The notes beneath the pieces were generated by a model. The model saw nothing but the letters and a program-made list of their open reading frames with translations. It did not search any database and was not told the DNA's origin. The position numbers and the translations under genes were made by a program. From the NCBI GenBank assembly GCA_040385825.1, contig JAZKGQ010000021.1:1-55632 (forward strand): 55,632 bases of DNA, in the 5' to 3' direction. The stretch's first letter is position 1. Each line of letters begins with the position of its first letter. This document shows positions 33,130-41,044 of this stretch, in pieces. This DNA comes from JANNNF01 sp040385825 (GTDB lineage Bacteria; Pseudomonadota; Alphaproteobacteria; Rhodobacterales; Rhodobacteraceae).

Positions 33130-33412
33130 CTTTCGCGCGCATTTCGCCGCTGTCGCCCTGGATGAACCGATCATCGACCCAACATCCCGTCACCTCGGGG
33201 ATGAGGTCCACCATCGCCTTGCGGATGCCCTGATGCTGTCCGGGGCGGGCATAGCCCAGGCGGATCACCTCCACCGCCTCGCCCTTCTGAAATACCACGT
33301 ATTCCCGCCCGTTGCGGGTAACTTCGGTTTTGGTCGCACCAAACATCAGCGGCGTCGGCTGCGGGCCGCAGGCTGCAAGAAGCAAGACAAGGAGAGTGGC
33401 AATCCATTTCAT
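33110..33412 (-). CDS. Small lipoprotein of unknown function
   Basis: A 100-residue predicted lipoprotein with signal peptide KWIATLLVLLLAAC (lipid cysteine at 15), followed by a compact domain with EYVVFQKGEAVEVIRLGYARPG and a Cys pair (CWVDD, VRCPDR) that could form a disulphide in the periplasm. It is divergent from the entericidin-like gene, with a CtrA-type box in the 117-base spacer. No family is recognised. Confidence 0.72.
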   Translation of the reverse strand: MKWIATLLVLLLAACGPQPTPLMFGATKTEVTRNGREYVVFQKGEAVEVIRLGYARPGQHQGIRKAMVDLIPEVTGCWVDDRFIQGDSGEMRAKVRCPDR

Positions 33413-33436
33413 GCCCCGACTGTGCAGCCCTCCGGG

Positions 33437-33451
33437 TTAACAGGGCGTTAA
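33437..33451. promoter_or_regulatory. Perfect CtrA-type box TTAA-N7-TTAA
   Basis: TTAA-CAGGGCG-TTAA exactly matches the core CtrA recognition pattern. It lies 25 bases upstream of the minus-strand lipoprotein start and 79 bases upstream of the entericidin-like ATG, a position from which it could act on either gene. In a genome this GC-rich a chance match is uncommon. Confidence 0.5.
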
Positions 33452-33529
33452 TGCGACAGAATATTTCCAGCGACGGAACCGGCACCGGCTGCGGGCGTTA
33501 AGGTTGCGTATCTCGGAAAGGATCGCCCG

Positions 33530-33664
33530 ATGAAAATGACCTATGTGCTGCCGCTGCTGGCCCTGTTTGCCCTGACCGCCTGCGAGACGTTTGAAGGCTT
33601 TGGCCGTGACGTCGGCACTGCCGGGGCTGTGATCACAGATGAAGCGCAACAGGCGCAGAACTGA
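33530..33664 (+). CDS. Entericidin-like small lipoprotein
   Basis: A 44-residue lipoprotein: signal peptide MKMTYVLPLLALFALTAC (lipid cysteine at 18), then ETFEGFGRDVGTAGAVITDEAQQAQN. The CxTxxGxGxDxxxxGxxIxxxA pattern is that of the entericidin EcnA/EcnB family, membrane lipoproteins implicated in stress lysis. AAAGGA precedes the ATG. It is short and easily missed by length cut-offs. A terminator follows directly. The lytic role is known only for enterobacterial relatives. Confidence 0.8.
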   Translation: MKMTYVLPLLALFALTACETFEGFGRDVGTAGAVITDEAQQAQN

Positions 33665-33671
33665 GATTAGG

Positions 33672-33710
33672 GGAGTTACGAAGGGCGGGGGTGACTCCGC
33701 CTTTTTATTT
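33672..33710 (+). terminator. Terminator after entericidin-like gene
   Basis: GGAGTTAC (33672-33679) pairs with GTGACTCC (33691-33698, one G-U) and is followed by GCC and TTTTTATTTT. It starts eight bases after the stop. Confidence 0.75.
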
Positions 33711-33773
33711 TAACAAATGCAATTTATCAATTTAATAAATAAATTTGTCGATAAATGATATTAATTTATCCAA

Positions 33774-34526
33774 TTAATTAAAAACTATTCGATCAATTTT
33801 ACTATGCGGCATGAACGAAATTTTCCCATCGACATCAATATAAACTACTCCGTCGTTACGAAAATCTAATATTGGGACACGCTGCTCTTTTCCTTCAATG
33901 ACAAGACTGGCATATCCAGATTTCATATACCTCTTCGCAAGAGACGCACCAGTTAAACTGGAAAACAGTAGGATAACTGCAACAGCGACTGAAATTTTAA
34001 GCGCAGCGACCCTAAAGGGTGCTGTAAATCTTTGAAGAAATCCACCGCTGCGCCAATCCGCAAAGAACAAGGAATATCCTGCCAACATAATAGCAATAGC
34101 GCAAAAAACCCAGAATGTTCTTGTCAGTATATCTGGCGAGCCAAAATATAGAGTGCTGAATGAAACTGCCCAAACTCCAATGGCTCCGCCTATAATCTGA
34201 TTCGGAGGGGCCTCTTGCGCTTGTGCAATACCACCGCCTAGCGCTGAATAAATTGACTTTCCTAGCACCATTGCCAACCATATGACAGTTGTCGCAATTA
34301 GCGAAAAATAGGCTGCGTATACCGCAGTTGAAAAAAGATCCCAAACGATTCTTTTCATAAGACTGGCAGAAACTATTTGTTCAGGCGATGCCAATATTGA
34401 GCGGAAAAAGGAAACTATGTGAACACTAACAACGGATAACAAACCAACACACATACGGATTATCCAGAAGGCTGTTCTAAAATCCTTCCTTGTGACTTCA
34501 GATTTGTTTTCTTCGCCCTCACCCAT
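33774..34526 (-). CDS. AT-rich membrane protein of unknown function
   Basis: A 250-residue protein with about four or five hydrophobic helices (WIIRMCVGLLSVVSVHIVSF, YFSLIATTVIWLAMVLG, IIGGAIGVWAVSFSTLYFG, FWVFCAIAIMLAGYSLFF, AVAVILLFSSLTGA) and a soluble C-terminal domain. I recognise no family. Two 60-base lines counted by hand are about 43% GC, far below neighbours, and codons such as AAA, ATA and TTT are used freely, a mark of recent acquisition. Its ATG overlaps the lepA stop by eight bases, so it would be co-transcribed with lepA. Confidence 0.72.
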   Translation of the reverse strand: MGEGEENKSEVTRKDFRTAFWIIRMCVGLLSVVSVHIVSFFRSILASPEQIVSASLMKRIVWDLFSTAVYAAYFSLIATTVIWLAMVLGKSIYSALGGGIAQAQEAPPNQIIGGAIGVWAVSFSTLYFGSPDILTRTFWVFCAIAIMLAGYSLFFADWRSGGFLQRFTAPFRVAALKISVAVAVILLFSSLTGASLAKRYMKSGYASLVIEGKEQRVPILDFRNDGVVYIDVDGKISFMPHSKIDRIVFN

Positions 34527-36318
34527 CCATCTTCAGCGCTGAAATAAACGCCTCCTGCGGGATCTCCACTTTGCCGAACTGGCGCATCTTCTTTTTCCCG
34601 GCCTTCTGCTTGTCCAGCAGCTTGCGCTTGCGCGACGCGTCGCCGCCGTAGCATTTCGCCGTCACGTCCTTGCGCATCGCGCTCAACGTCTCGCGCGCGA
34701 TCACCCGCGCGCCGATGGCCGCCTGAATCGGGATCTTGAACATGTGCCGGGGGATCAGCTCCTTCAGCTTTTCCACCATGGCCCGCCCCCGCGCCTCGGC
34801 GCGGTCGCGGTGCACCATCATCGACAGCGCATCGACCGGTTCGTCGTTCACCAGAATCGACATCTTGACCAGATAATCCTCGCGGTACTCGGAAATCACA
34901 TAGTCAAACGAGGCATAGCCCTTGGTCACCGATTTCAACCGGTCGTAGAAATCGAACACCACTTCGGCCAGCGGCAGGTCATAGACCACCATCGCCCGCG
35001 ATCCGGCATAGCTGAGGTCCATCTGGATGCCGCGACGGTCCTGACAGAGTTTGAGAATATCGCCAAGGTATTCATCCGGCACCATGATGGTCGCCTTGAT
35101 GCGCGGCTCGTCGATATGGTCGACATAGGTCAGGTCGGGCATGTCGGCGGGGTTGTGCAGGTCGCGCACCTCGCCGTCTTTCATGTGCAGCTTGAACACC
35201 ACGGATGGCGCGGTGGTGATCAGGTCGAGGTCATATTCCCGCTCCAGCCGGTCGCGGATCACCTCTAGGTGCAAAAGCCCAAGGAAGCCGCAGCGGAAGC
35301 CAAAGCCAAGCGCGGCCGAGGTTTCCATTTCCGAACTGAACGAGGCGTCGTTCAGCGACAGCTTTTCGATCGCCTCACGCAGCGCCTCGAAATCCGCCGC
35401 ATCCACCGGGAACAACCCGCAAAACACCACGGGTTGCGCGGGTTTGAAGCCCGGCAGCGGCTCGGTGCAGCCCTTGCGTTCATGGGTGATGGTGTCGCCG
35501 ACGCGGGTGTCACGGACCTGTTTGATCGAGGCGGTGAAAATGCCGATCTCGCCTGGTCCAAGCTCGTCAATATCCACCATCTGCGGCTTCAGGACCGCCA
35601 GCTTGTCAATGCCGTAAACCGCGTTGGTCTGCATCATGCGGACCCGGTCGCCGCGGCGCATCACGCCGTCCATGATCCGCACCATGACCACGACACCAAG
35701 GTAGGCGTCATACCAGCTGTCCACCAGCATGGCCTTCAGGGGCGCGTCTGCATCGCCCTTCGGCGCGGGCAGGCGGGTCACGATCGCCTCCAGCACATCG
35801 GGAATGCCAAGGCCGGACTTGGCCGAGACATAGAGCGCATCAGACGCATCCAGCCCGATCACATCCTCGATCTGCTGCTTGATCCGTTCGGGTTCGGCGG
35901 CGGGCAGGTCGATCTTGTTCAGCACCGGCACGATGTCATGCCCCGCATCCAGCGCCTGATAGACGTTGGCGAGGGTCTGGGCCTCGACCCCCTGGCTGGC
36001 ATCGACCACCAGAAGCGAGCCTTCGACGGCCCGCATCGACCGCGACACTTCATAGGCGAAGTCGACATGGCCGGGGGTGTCGATCAGGTTCAGGATATAG
36101 GTCTGGCCATCCTTGGCGGGATATTCGATCCGCACCGTGTTGGCCTTGATGGTGATGCCGCGCTCGCGTTCAATATCCATGCTGTCCAGCATCTGCGCCT
36201 TCATGTCGCGTGCAGCGACCGTGCCCGTCATCTGGATCAGACGGTCAGCGAGGGTGGATTTGCCGTGGTCGATATGGGCCACGATACTGAAATTGCGGAT
36301 GAGGGAAAGTTTGGTCAT
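34519..36318 (-). CDS. lepA: Elongation factor 4 (LepA)
   Basis: The 599-residue GTPase, normal length for LepA, which acts on stalled or initiating ribosomes. G motifs are AHIDHGKST (14-22), RGITIKANTV, DTPGH and NKIDLP; the LepA-specific C-terminal domain is seen in RKDVTAKCYGGDASRKRKLLDKQKAGKKKMR. The promoter-like TATACG ends six bases before the ATG and no Shine-Dalgarno is visible, so translation may be leaderless. The AT-rich gene downstream overlaps its stop. Confidence 0.97.
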   Translation of the reverse strand: MTKLSLIRNFSIVAHIDHGKSTLADRLIQMTGTVAARDMKAQMLDSMDIERERGITIKANTVRIEYPAKDGQTYILNLIDTPGHVDFAYEVSRSMRAVEGSLLVVDASQGVEAQTLANVYQALDAGHDIVPVLNKIDLPAAEPERIKQQIEDVIGLDASDALYVSAKSGLGIPDVLEAIVTRLPAPKGDADAPLKAMLVDSWYDAYLGVVVMVRIMDGVMRRGDRVRMMQTNAVYGIDKLAVLKPQMVDIDELGPGEIGIFTASIKQVRDTRVGDTITHERKGCTEPLPGFKPAQPVVFCGLFPVDAADFEALREAIEKLSLNDASFSSEMETSAALGFGFRCGFLGLLHLEVIRDRLEREYDLDLITTAPSVVFKLHMKDGEVRDLHNPADMPDLTYVDHIDEPRIKATIMVPDEYLGDILKLCQDRRGIQMDLSYAGSRAMVVYDLPLAEVVFDFYDRLKSVTKGYASFDYVISEYREDYLVKMSILVNDEPVDALSMMVHRDRAEARGRAMVEKLKELIPRHMFKIPIQAAIGARVIARETLSAMRKDVTAKCYGGDASRKRKLLDKQKAGKKKMRQFGKVEIPQEAFISALKMDG

Positions 36319-36648
36319 GCGCGCCGTATAACCGGGAAAATCAGGTGCGGAAAGGGGGATGCGCGGTCAGGCCGGGGAAAGAGACGGGTGAGTCGGATTT
36401 GTGCCGGGCCTGTCGGCTTGCCGCCCCGGCCCGTGCTGGTGCCCGCCCCCGCCCTGCCGCGCCACAGGGCCATATTTTGCGGTGGCCGACCGCAAGGCCG
36501 ACCACTTGCAACAACCCATGGTGGCCCGTGGCAAAACCTCGCGCAGCTGCGGTGCAGCATTGAAAAATCCGCCGGGAATCGGCATTATGGCGCTACGAGA
36601 GTGACCGGGGGCGGCAATGACCCTTGGCGTGCATGAGGCAGACAGACC
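36319..36648. other. Intergenic region upstream of lepA
   Basis: A 330-base spacer between the divergent lepA and a small secreted-protein gene. It holds the lepA promoter (36325-36353). No gene, repeat or clear terminator is seen in the remainder. Confidence 0.5.
36325..36353 (-). promoter_or_regulatory. Promoter for lepA, possibly leaderless
   Basis: On the minus strand TTTCCG (36348-36353) and TATACG (36325-36330) are 17 bases apart. The -10 box ends six bases before the lepA ATG, so the predicted transcript starts at or next to the start codon. Confidence 0.5.
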
Positions 36649-36957
36649 ATGACATCGACGCTTCGACTGGCCCTTGCGGCCATGTTCATTCCTTTGACGC
36701 TTGGCATGGCCCAGTCCGGGCCGATCGAGCGTGCCTGCCTGTCGTCTGACCGCGACGCGGCCAACCGCAATCTGTGCGGCTGCATTCAGCAGGTGGCGGA
36801 TCAGACGCTGCGGGGCGGCGATCAGCGCAAGGCAGCCAGGTTCTTCCGCGACCCCGATCTGGCGCATGAGGTCTGGATTTCGCAGCGCGCAGGCGACGAT
36901 GCGTTCTGGGACCGCTACAAGGCCTTTGGCGACAGCGCCGAGGCAAGCTGCGGATAG
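36649..36957 (+). CDS. Small secreted conserved protein
   Basis: A 102-residue protein with a signal peptide (LRLALAAMFIPLTLGMAQS) and a mature part GPIERACLSSDRDAANRNLC, then CIQQVADQTLRGGDQRKAARFFRDP and FWDRYKAFGDSAEASCG, with four cysteines that could form disulphides. Close homologues are common in Rhodobacteraceae; some carry the label arginine transporter, for which I see no basis since there is no transport motif. Function is unknown. Confidence 0.78.
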   Translation: MTSTLRLALAAMFIPLTLGMAQSGPIERACLSSDRDAANRNLCGCIQQVADQTLRGGDQRKAARFFRDPDLAHEVWISQRAGDDAFWDRYKAFGDSAEASCG

Positions 36958-37257
36958 CTAGAGCAAGATGACCCTTCATAGAGCCGGCCCTGTTTTCGAT
37001 TGTGTCTTCTTAGCATGTACAACGATAGGGCAATGCCCGACCGCCGGGTGGGCAAGCAAAGCCAGTTCTACGCGGTTTATGGGTCAACTTCTCCCACCGA
37101 ATTTCTGCTGGTGACGTTGCAGAATGCCCGCCCGAGGGGGCGGTCCCCTCTCAGCGTTTGCCAAAGCAAACGCCTGCCGGGCAATGGGGCATTGCCCGGC
37201 GCGCTGCGCGCTTGATTCCGGGCAGAAGAAGGAGGTCCAGCGATGGTTCATCGCGCT
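36958..37257. other. Intergenic region with strong hairpins
   Basis: The 300-base gap between a secreted-protein gene and the convergent 2OG oxygenase gene. I see no gene. Near 37154-37200 are two perfect stem-loops in tandem, in a position to end both transcripts. Confidence 0.5.
37154..37200. terminator. Tandem perfect hairpins between convergent genes
   Basis: GCGTTTG-CCAAAG-CAAACGC (37154-37173) and GCCGGGCAATG-GGG-CATTGCCCGGC (37176-37200) are perfect stems of seven and eleven bases set two bases apart. No U tract follows on either strand, so the termination role is inferred from position. Confidence 0.5.
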
Positions 37258-37830
37258 TTACCGGAACGCTGGCCCATGCGCCCACAGGGTCAGCGACCAG
37301 CGGGTGCCGCGCGTGACGGGCGTGACCCGGTGCAGCACATGGCTGGGAAAGATCGCCGCCTGCCCGCGGCTGCGGGGGGCGGTGATGACGGTGCTGTCGG
37401 GCCAGACCTGCAACTCGCCGCCTTCGTAACCCTCCGGGTCCGACAGTTGCACCACGATGGTCAGCTTGCGCTGCGCGGCCCAGACCCCTGCTCCAATGTC
37501 GGAATGCCAGTCGAAATGCCCCGCCCGTTCCGCGCCATAGCGCGCGACCTGCGGGCTTTCGCCAAATTCGGTCAGATCAAAATTGAAACTGTCGCGGTTG
37601 GCATCGGCCACCAGCCGGACCATGCGGTCCATCACCCAGGACGCGGCGGGGATGTCATCCAGCCAGGCCACCTCGGCGCGCCGGATCTGCGGCGCGTCAG
37701 TGCCGCCCACCACCCGCGCCTCGCGCAGGTCGGACGCCTGCACCAGCCCGGTCAGGTGGTCACACTGGTCTGACGACAGGGCGGCGGGCAGGGTCAGAAA
37801 GCTGGGCACAGGAACCTCGGCATGGGTCAC
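37258..37830 (-). CDS. 2-oxoglutarate/Fe(II) dioxygenase, PiuC-like
   Basis: A 190-residue prolyl 4-hydroxylase-type enzyme. The iron triad is probably His109, Asp111 (in HFDWHSD) and His167 (SHVLHRVTPV), with Arg177 binding 2-oxoglutarate; KLTIVVQLSDPEGYEGGEL is typical of PKHD/PiuC proteins. PiuC genes lie beside iron-siderophore receptors in pseudomonads, but no receptor is here. The substrate is unknown. A terminator of the upstream rpmB gene ends just before its start. Confidence 0.84.
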   Translation of the reverse strand: MTHAEVPVPSFLTLPAALSSDQCDHLTGLVQASDLREARVVGGTDAPQIRRAEVAWLDDIPAASWVMDRMVRLVADANRDSFNFDLTEFGESPQVARYGAERAGHFDWHSDIGAGVWAAQRKLTIVVQLSDPEGYEGGELQVWPDSTVITAPRSRGQAAIFPSHVLHRVTPVTRGTRWSLTLWAHGPAFR

Positions 37831-37833
37831 CTC

Positions 37834-37870
37834 AAGCGAAAAGGCCCCGCTTCACACTGGAAGCGAGGCC
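37834..37870 (-). terminator. Rho-independent terminator of rpmB
   Basis: On the minus strand GGCCTCGCTTC (37860-37870) pairs with GAAGCGGGGCC (37843-37853; one G-U) around CAGTGT, followed by TTTTCGCTT. It lies 22 bases past the rpmB stop and just upstream of the dioxygenase start. Confidence 0.8.
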
Positions 37871-37892
37871 CAAATCCGTGATCCGACGCAGA

Positions 37893-38192
37893 TCAGGCTG
37901 CGACGGTTGCCGCAGCGGTTGCCTTGGCGATGTCGCGCTTGATGCGCAGCGCGTCGGCCGACAGTTCGTCGTCCTTGGCCTTGGCAAGATAGGCGTCAAA
38001 CCCGCCGCGGTGATCGACCGAGCGCAGAGCCGCCGCCGAGATGCGCAGCTTGAACGACTGGCCAAGGGCGTCGGACATCAGGGTCACCACGTTCAGGTTC
38101 GGCAAAAACCGGCGACGGGTCTTGTTGTTGGCGTGGCTGACAGTGTTGCCAGACATCGGGCCTTTGCCCGTAAGTTCGCAGACGCGCGACAT
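37893..38192 (-). CDS. rpmB: 50S ribosomal protein L28
   Basis: A 99-residue L28. It opens MSRVCELTGKGPMSGNTVSH, with ANNKTRRRFLPNLNVV and FKLRISAAALRSVDHRGGFDAYL in the middle; the C terminus is an Ala/Lys-rich tail usual in alphaproteobacteria. L28 is needed late in 50S assembly. It has its own promoter and terminator, so it is a single-gene unit, and its 5' leader holds a GCCACA/TGTGGC hairpin (38230-38245). Confidence 0.97.
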   Translation of the reverse strand: MSRVCELTGKGPMSGNTVSHANNKTRRRFLPNLNVVTLMSDALGQSFKLRISAAALRSVDHRGGFDAYLAKAKDDELSADALRIKRDIAKATAAATVAA

Positions 38193-38267
38193 TGTCGTGA
38201 TCCTTTTTCTTCAAAGCGGCAAGAACGGGGCCACAAACCTGTGGCGACGTTCGAATTCGATTTGCGG

Positions 38268-38296
38268 CGTTTAGGGGGAATCGGCGGCGGCGTCAA
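38268..38296 (-). promoter_or_regulatory. Sigma-70-type promoter for rpmB
   Basis: TTGACG (38291-38296) and TAAACG (38268-38273) are 17 bases apart on the minus strand. The -35 box overlaps the stop codon of the upstream hydrolase gene (38293-38295). Confidence 0.65.
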
Positions 38297-39078
38297 GCGC
38301 GGATGCGGGCGCGGGCCTGTAGGGCAAGGCCGAAATGTCCGGTCTTTTCCGCCCGCGCCGCCACCCCGCGCCACCATGCCGGGGCCATCGCGCGGTTGGC
38401 CCGGTGCAGCGCCAGCACGGCGGCTGGCGTCAGGCTGCGGGTGATGACAAGCTGTTGTATCGCCGCGAACTTTACCGTCTTGCGCAAGACATCGGTCGCC
38501 GGATGCCCGCCAAAGCCATAGCGGCACAGCGCCACCCCCGGCAGGATCGCCCCGATCATGTCGGCATGGCAGCGGTCCCGCGGGCGGAAAGGGTCAAAGA
38601 TCACCACGCCTTGCAGATCACGGCGCGCATGGGTGGCAAGATCACCCAGCACAGGGTCGAACCCCCGCCCTTCCTCGCGGTAGCGGCGGTCGAACGGCAC
38701 CACCTGCGGCGCAATCGACACTTGCGGCGAAATCGCCACCACCTGCGCCATGGTCAGCGCCCCCGACAGGCGCAGCGCGCCAAAGCCGCCCATGGAAAAC
38801 CCGATGCCCGCCACATGGTCGAACCCCGCGACGAAGGGGGCAAGGGCCACACCCAGATCGTCGGTGTCGCGGTTCACGAACCAGTCGTTGAACCGGGGCT
38901 GGACCTGCAACTGGGTCCAGCCCGCATCCAGAAACCGCTGGCTGGGTCTGGGCGGGTCAAAGCCGTTGCGGTCAGGCGTGCGGTGGCCAAAGGTCACGAT
39001 CAGGCAACCGTTGGCCTGCGCAGGCCGGAACACCGCCGCGCGCAGATAGCTGCCGTCGAACAGCCCCTCAGCCGTCAT
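38293..39078 (-). CDS. Alpha/beta hydrolase-fold protein
   Basis: A 261-residue protein with LIVTFGHRTPDRNGF, a nucleophile elbow GIGFSMGGFGALRL (GFSMG) and VVAISPQVSIAPQVVPFDRRY, all typical of the alpha/beta hydrolase fold. The acid could be in VVIFDPFRPRDR and the His in FGGHPATDVL. The ATG at 39078 overlaps the meaB stop by 11 bases, suggesting co-translation. No specific family is recognised; an esterase is the simplest guess. Confidence 0.74.
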   Translation of the reverse strand: MTAEGLFDGSYLRAAVFRPAQANGCLIVTFGHRTPDRNGFDPPRPSQRFLDAGWTQLQVQPRFNDWFVNRDTDDLGVALAPFVAGFDHVAGIGFSMGGFGALRLSGALTMAQVVAISPQVSIAPQVVPFDRRYREEGRGFDPVLGDLATHARRDLQGVVIFDPFRPRDRCHADMIGAILPGVALCRYGFGGHPATDVLRKTVKFAAIQQLVITRSLTPAAVLALHRANRAMAPAWWRGVAARAEKTGHFGLALQARARIRA

Positions 39079-40051
39079 CCGGCCCAAGCCCCGCCAGAAA
39101 GGCCGCCGCCGCCGCCGATGCGGTCTGCGCGCCCGCCGCGACCTTATCACCCGCCAGCCCCAGGGCGCGGCGGATGCCCGGTGTGTCCAGCTGCGCCAGC
39201 AGGCCTTGGCGCACCTCGTCTTCAAACCAGTAGCGCGCCTGTTCGGCCCGGTGTCTGGCCCAATGGCCCTGCGCCTGTCGCCATGCGATCAGGTCTTTCG
39301 CCCGCCCCCAGGCCTCTGCCAGCCCCTCATCCGCCAAGGCCGACACGGCCAGCGCACAGGGATAACCCTCGGGGTCTTGCGGGCGGCGGCGCAGCAGGCG
39401 CAAGGCGCCGGCATAATCGGCCATGGTGCGCAGGGCGGCAGGGCGCAGGTCGCCATCGGCCTTGTTGACCAGAATCATGTCGGCCATTTCCATGATGCCG
39501 CGCTTGACGCCCTGCAATTCGTCGCCCCCCGCCGGGGCCAGCAGCAGCACGAACAGGTCGCACAACTGCGCCACCACGGTTTCGGATTGCCCCACCCCCA
39601 CGGTTTCGATCAGCACCACGTCAAACCCCGCCGCCTCGCACAGCGCCACAGCCTCGCGCGTGCGCCGCGCCACGCCGCCCAGATGGGTCTGGCTGGGCGA
39701 GGGGCGGATGAAGGCGCGCGGATCGCGTGACAGGCGTTCCATCCGGGTCTTGTCGCCCAGGATCGACCCGCCGGTGCGCGCCGAGCTTGGGTCCACCGCC
39801 AGCACCGCCACTCGCAGCCCTTGGCCCGTCAGCATCAGCCCGAACGATTCAATGAACGTCGACTTGCCCACCCCCGGCGTGCCTGACAGCCCGATGCGCA
39901 GCGCCTGGCCGGACTGACCCCGCAGGGCATCCAGCAATTCCAGTGCCTGCGCGCGGTGATCGGCCCGCCCGCTTTCGACCAGCGTGATGGCACGGGCCAG
40001 GGCGCGGCGGTCGCCGCTGATCACGCCGGGGTACAGGTCTGTAACACTCAT
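39068..40051 (-). CDS. meaB: Methylmalonyl-CoA mutase-associated GTPase MeaB
   Basis: A 327-residue G3E-type GTPase (MeaB/ArgK). Walker A GTPGVGKST is at 57-65, and the family blocks SSARTGGSILGDKTRMERL, RPSPSQTHLGGVARRTREA, ETVGVGQSE and NKADGD are all present. MeaB guards B12-dependent methylmalonyl-CoA mutase against inactivation and loads cofactor. The mutase itself is not in this window. The start at 40051 (MSVTDLYPG) fits the family length. Confidence 0.94.
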   Translation of the reverse strand: MSVTDLYPGVISGDRRALARAITLVESGRADHRAQALELLDALRGQSGQALRIGLSGTPGVGKSTFIESFGLMLTGQGLRVAVLAVDPSSARTGGSILGDKTRMERLSRDPRAFIRPSPSQTHLGGVARRTREAVALCEAAGFDVVLIETVGVGQSETVVAQLCDLFVLLLAPAGGDELQGVKRGIMEMADMILVNKADGDLRPAALRTMADYAGALRLLRRRPQDPEGYPCALAVSALADEGLAEAWGRAKDLIAWRQAQGHWARHRAEQARYWFEDEVRQGLLAQLDTPGIRRALGLAGDKVAAGAQTASAAAAAFLAGLGPDDG

Positions 40052-40249
40052 GCCGTCACCCCGGCGGGAACCTGCGCGAATTTGGCCGGGGCGCAGCATG
40101 GGCACGGATTTGTCATCGGCGGTTCTCTACGCAGGTCTGTCATGCAGTCTTACTTGCCTTAGACTTGCACGATATTCCAGTAACACAAGTCACCGGAGCG
40201 CGCTGACGCCAGATTGCAGAACCCACATTGCAGAACAAGGTGCCCGAAT

Positions 40250-40996
40250 ATGAACGCGATACGAACCATGATCAGAACAGCCGCCCTGGCCGCCGCCGTT
40301 GGTGCCGTGGCACTGGCCCAGCCTGTGGCGGCACAGGAGAAATCGTCAGATCAGGCCACCTTCGATCTGGTGATCAAGGGAATCACGGCGGGCACGCTGT
40401 CGTTTTCCGCCACGCAAAGCGGCAAGGGCTACGGCGTGCAGGGCAAGCTGCAATCCTCGGGGCTGGCAGCACTGGTGCGCAAGGTGCGCTATGATGCGCG
40501 CGTCAAGGGCAGCGTGTCGAAGGGGCGCTACAGCCCGACCAGCTATGCCGAAAAGGCCGATACCGGCAAACGGCAGTCGGAATCGGTGATGGCCTACAAG
40601 CGCGGCGTGCCGCAGGTGGTGTCCTACACCCCGCCGCGCGACCCCGGCCCCAATGATGTGGCCGCCAGCACCATGGGCGGCACTGTCGACCCGCTGACCG
40701 CGCTCTATGCCACGCTGCGCGATGTGGCACCGGGGCAGGAATGCAACGTGTCGGTCAGGATGTTCGATGGCAAGCGCAGCAGCCAGATCGGCCTGGGCAA
40801 ACCCAGGGCCGATGGTGACACTGTGGTCTGTTCGGGCGAATATCGCAGGCTCAAGGGCTTCAGCGCCGAGGAGATGGCCGAAAAGGTGCGCTTTCCCTTT
40901 ACCCTGACCTATGCCCCGACCGGCGATGGCAAGATGCGGGTGATGGAGGTGGCAATGGACAGCCTCTATGGCAAGGCGCGACTGACCCGCCGCTGA
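40250..40996 (+). CDS. DUF3108 periplasmic protein
   Basis: A 248-residue protein with a signal peptide cut after PVAAQ and a beta-rich DUF3108 body: ATFDLVIKGITAGTLSFSATQSGKGYGVQGKLQSSG, VRYDARVKGSVSKGRYSPTSY and DPLTALYATLRDV. Such proteins are exported and probably beta-barrel-like or lipid/lipopolysaccharide related; the true role is unknown. The ATG at 40250 directly precedes a basic N-terminal region. hrpB follows after 48 bases. Confidence 0.8.
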   Translation: MNAIRTMIRTAALAAAVGAVALAQPVAAQEKSSDQATFDLVIKGITAGTLSFSATQSGKGYGVQGKLQSSGLAALVRKVRYDARVKGSVSKGRYSPTSYAEKADTGKRQSESVMAYKRGVPQVVSYTPPRDPGPNDVAASTMGGTVDPLTALYATLRDVAPGQECNVSVRMFDGKRSSQIGLGKPRADGDTVVCSGEYRRLKGFSAEEMAEKVRFPFTLTYAPTGDGKMRVMEVAMDSLYGKARLTRR

Positions 40997-41044
40997 CCCC
41001 ATGGGGGCTTGCGAGGCGGCGCGGCGCGGGGTGATAAGGCTGGC

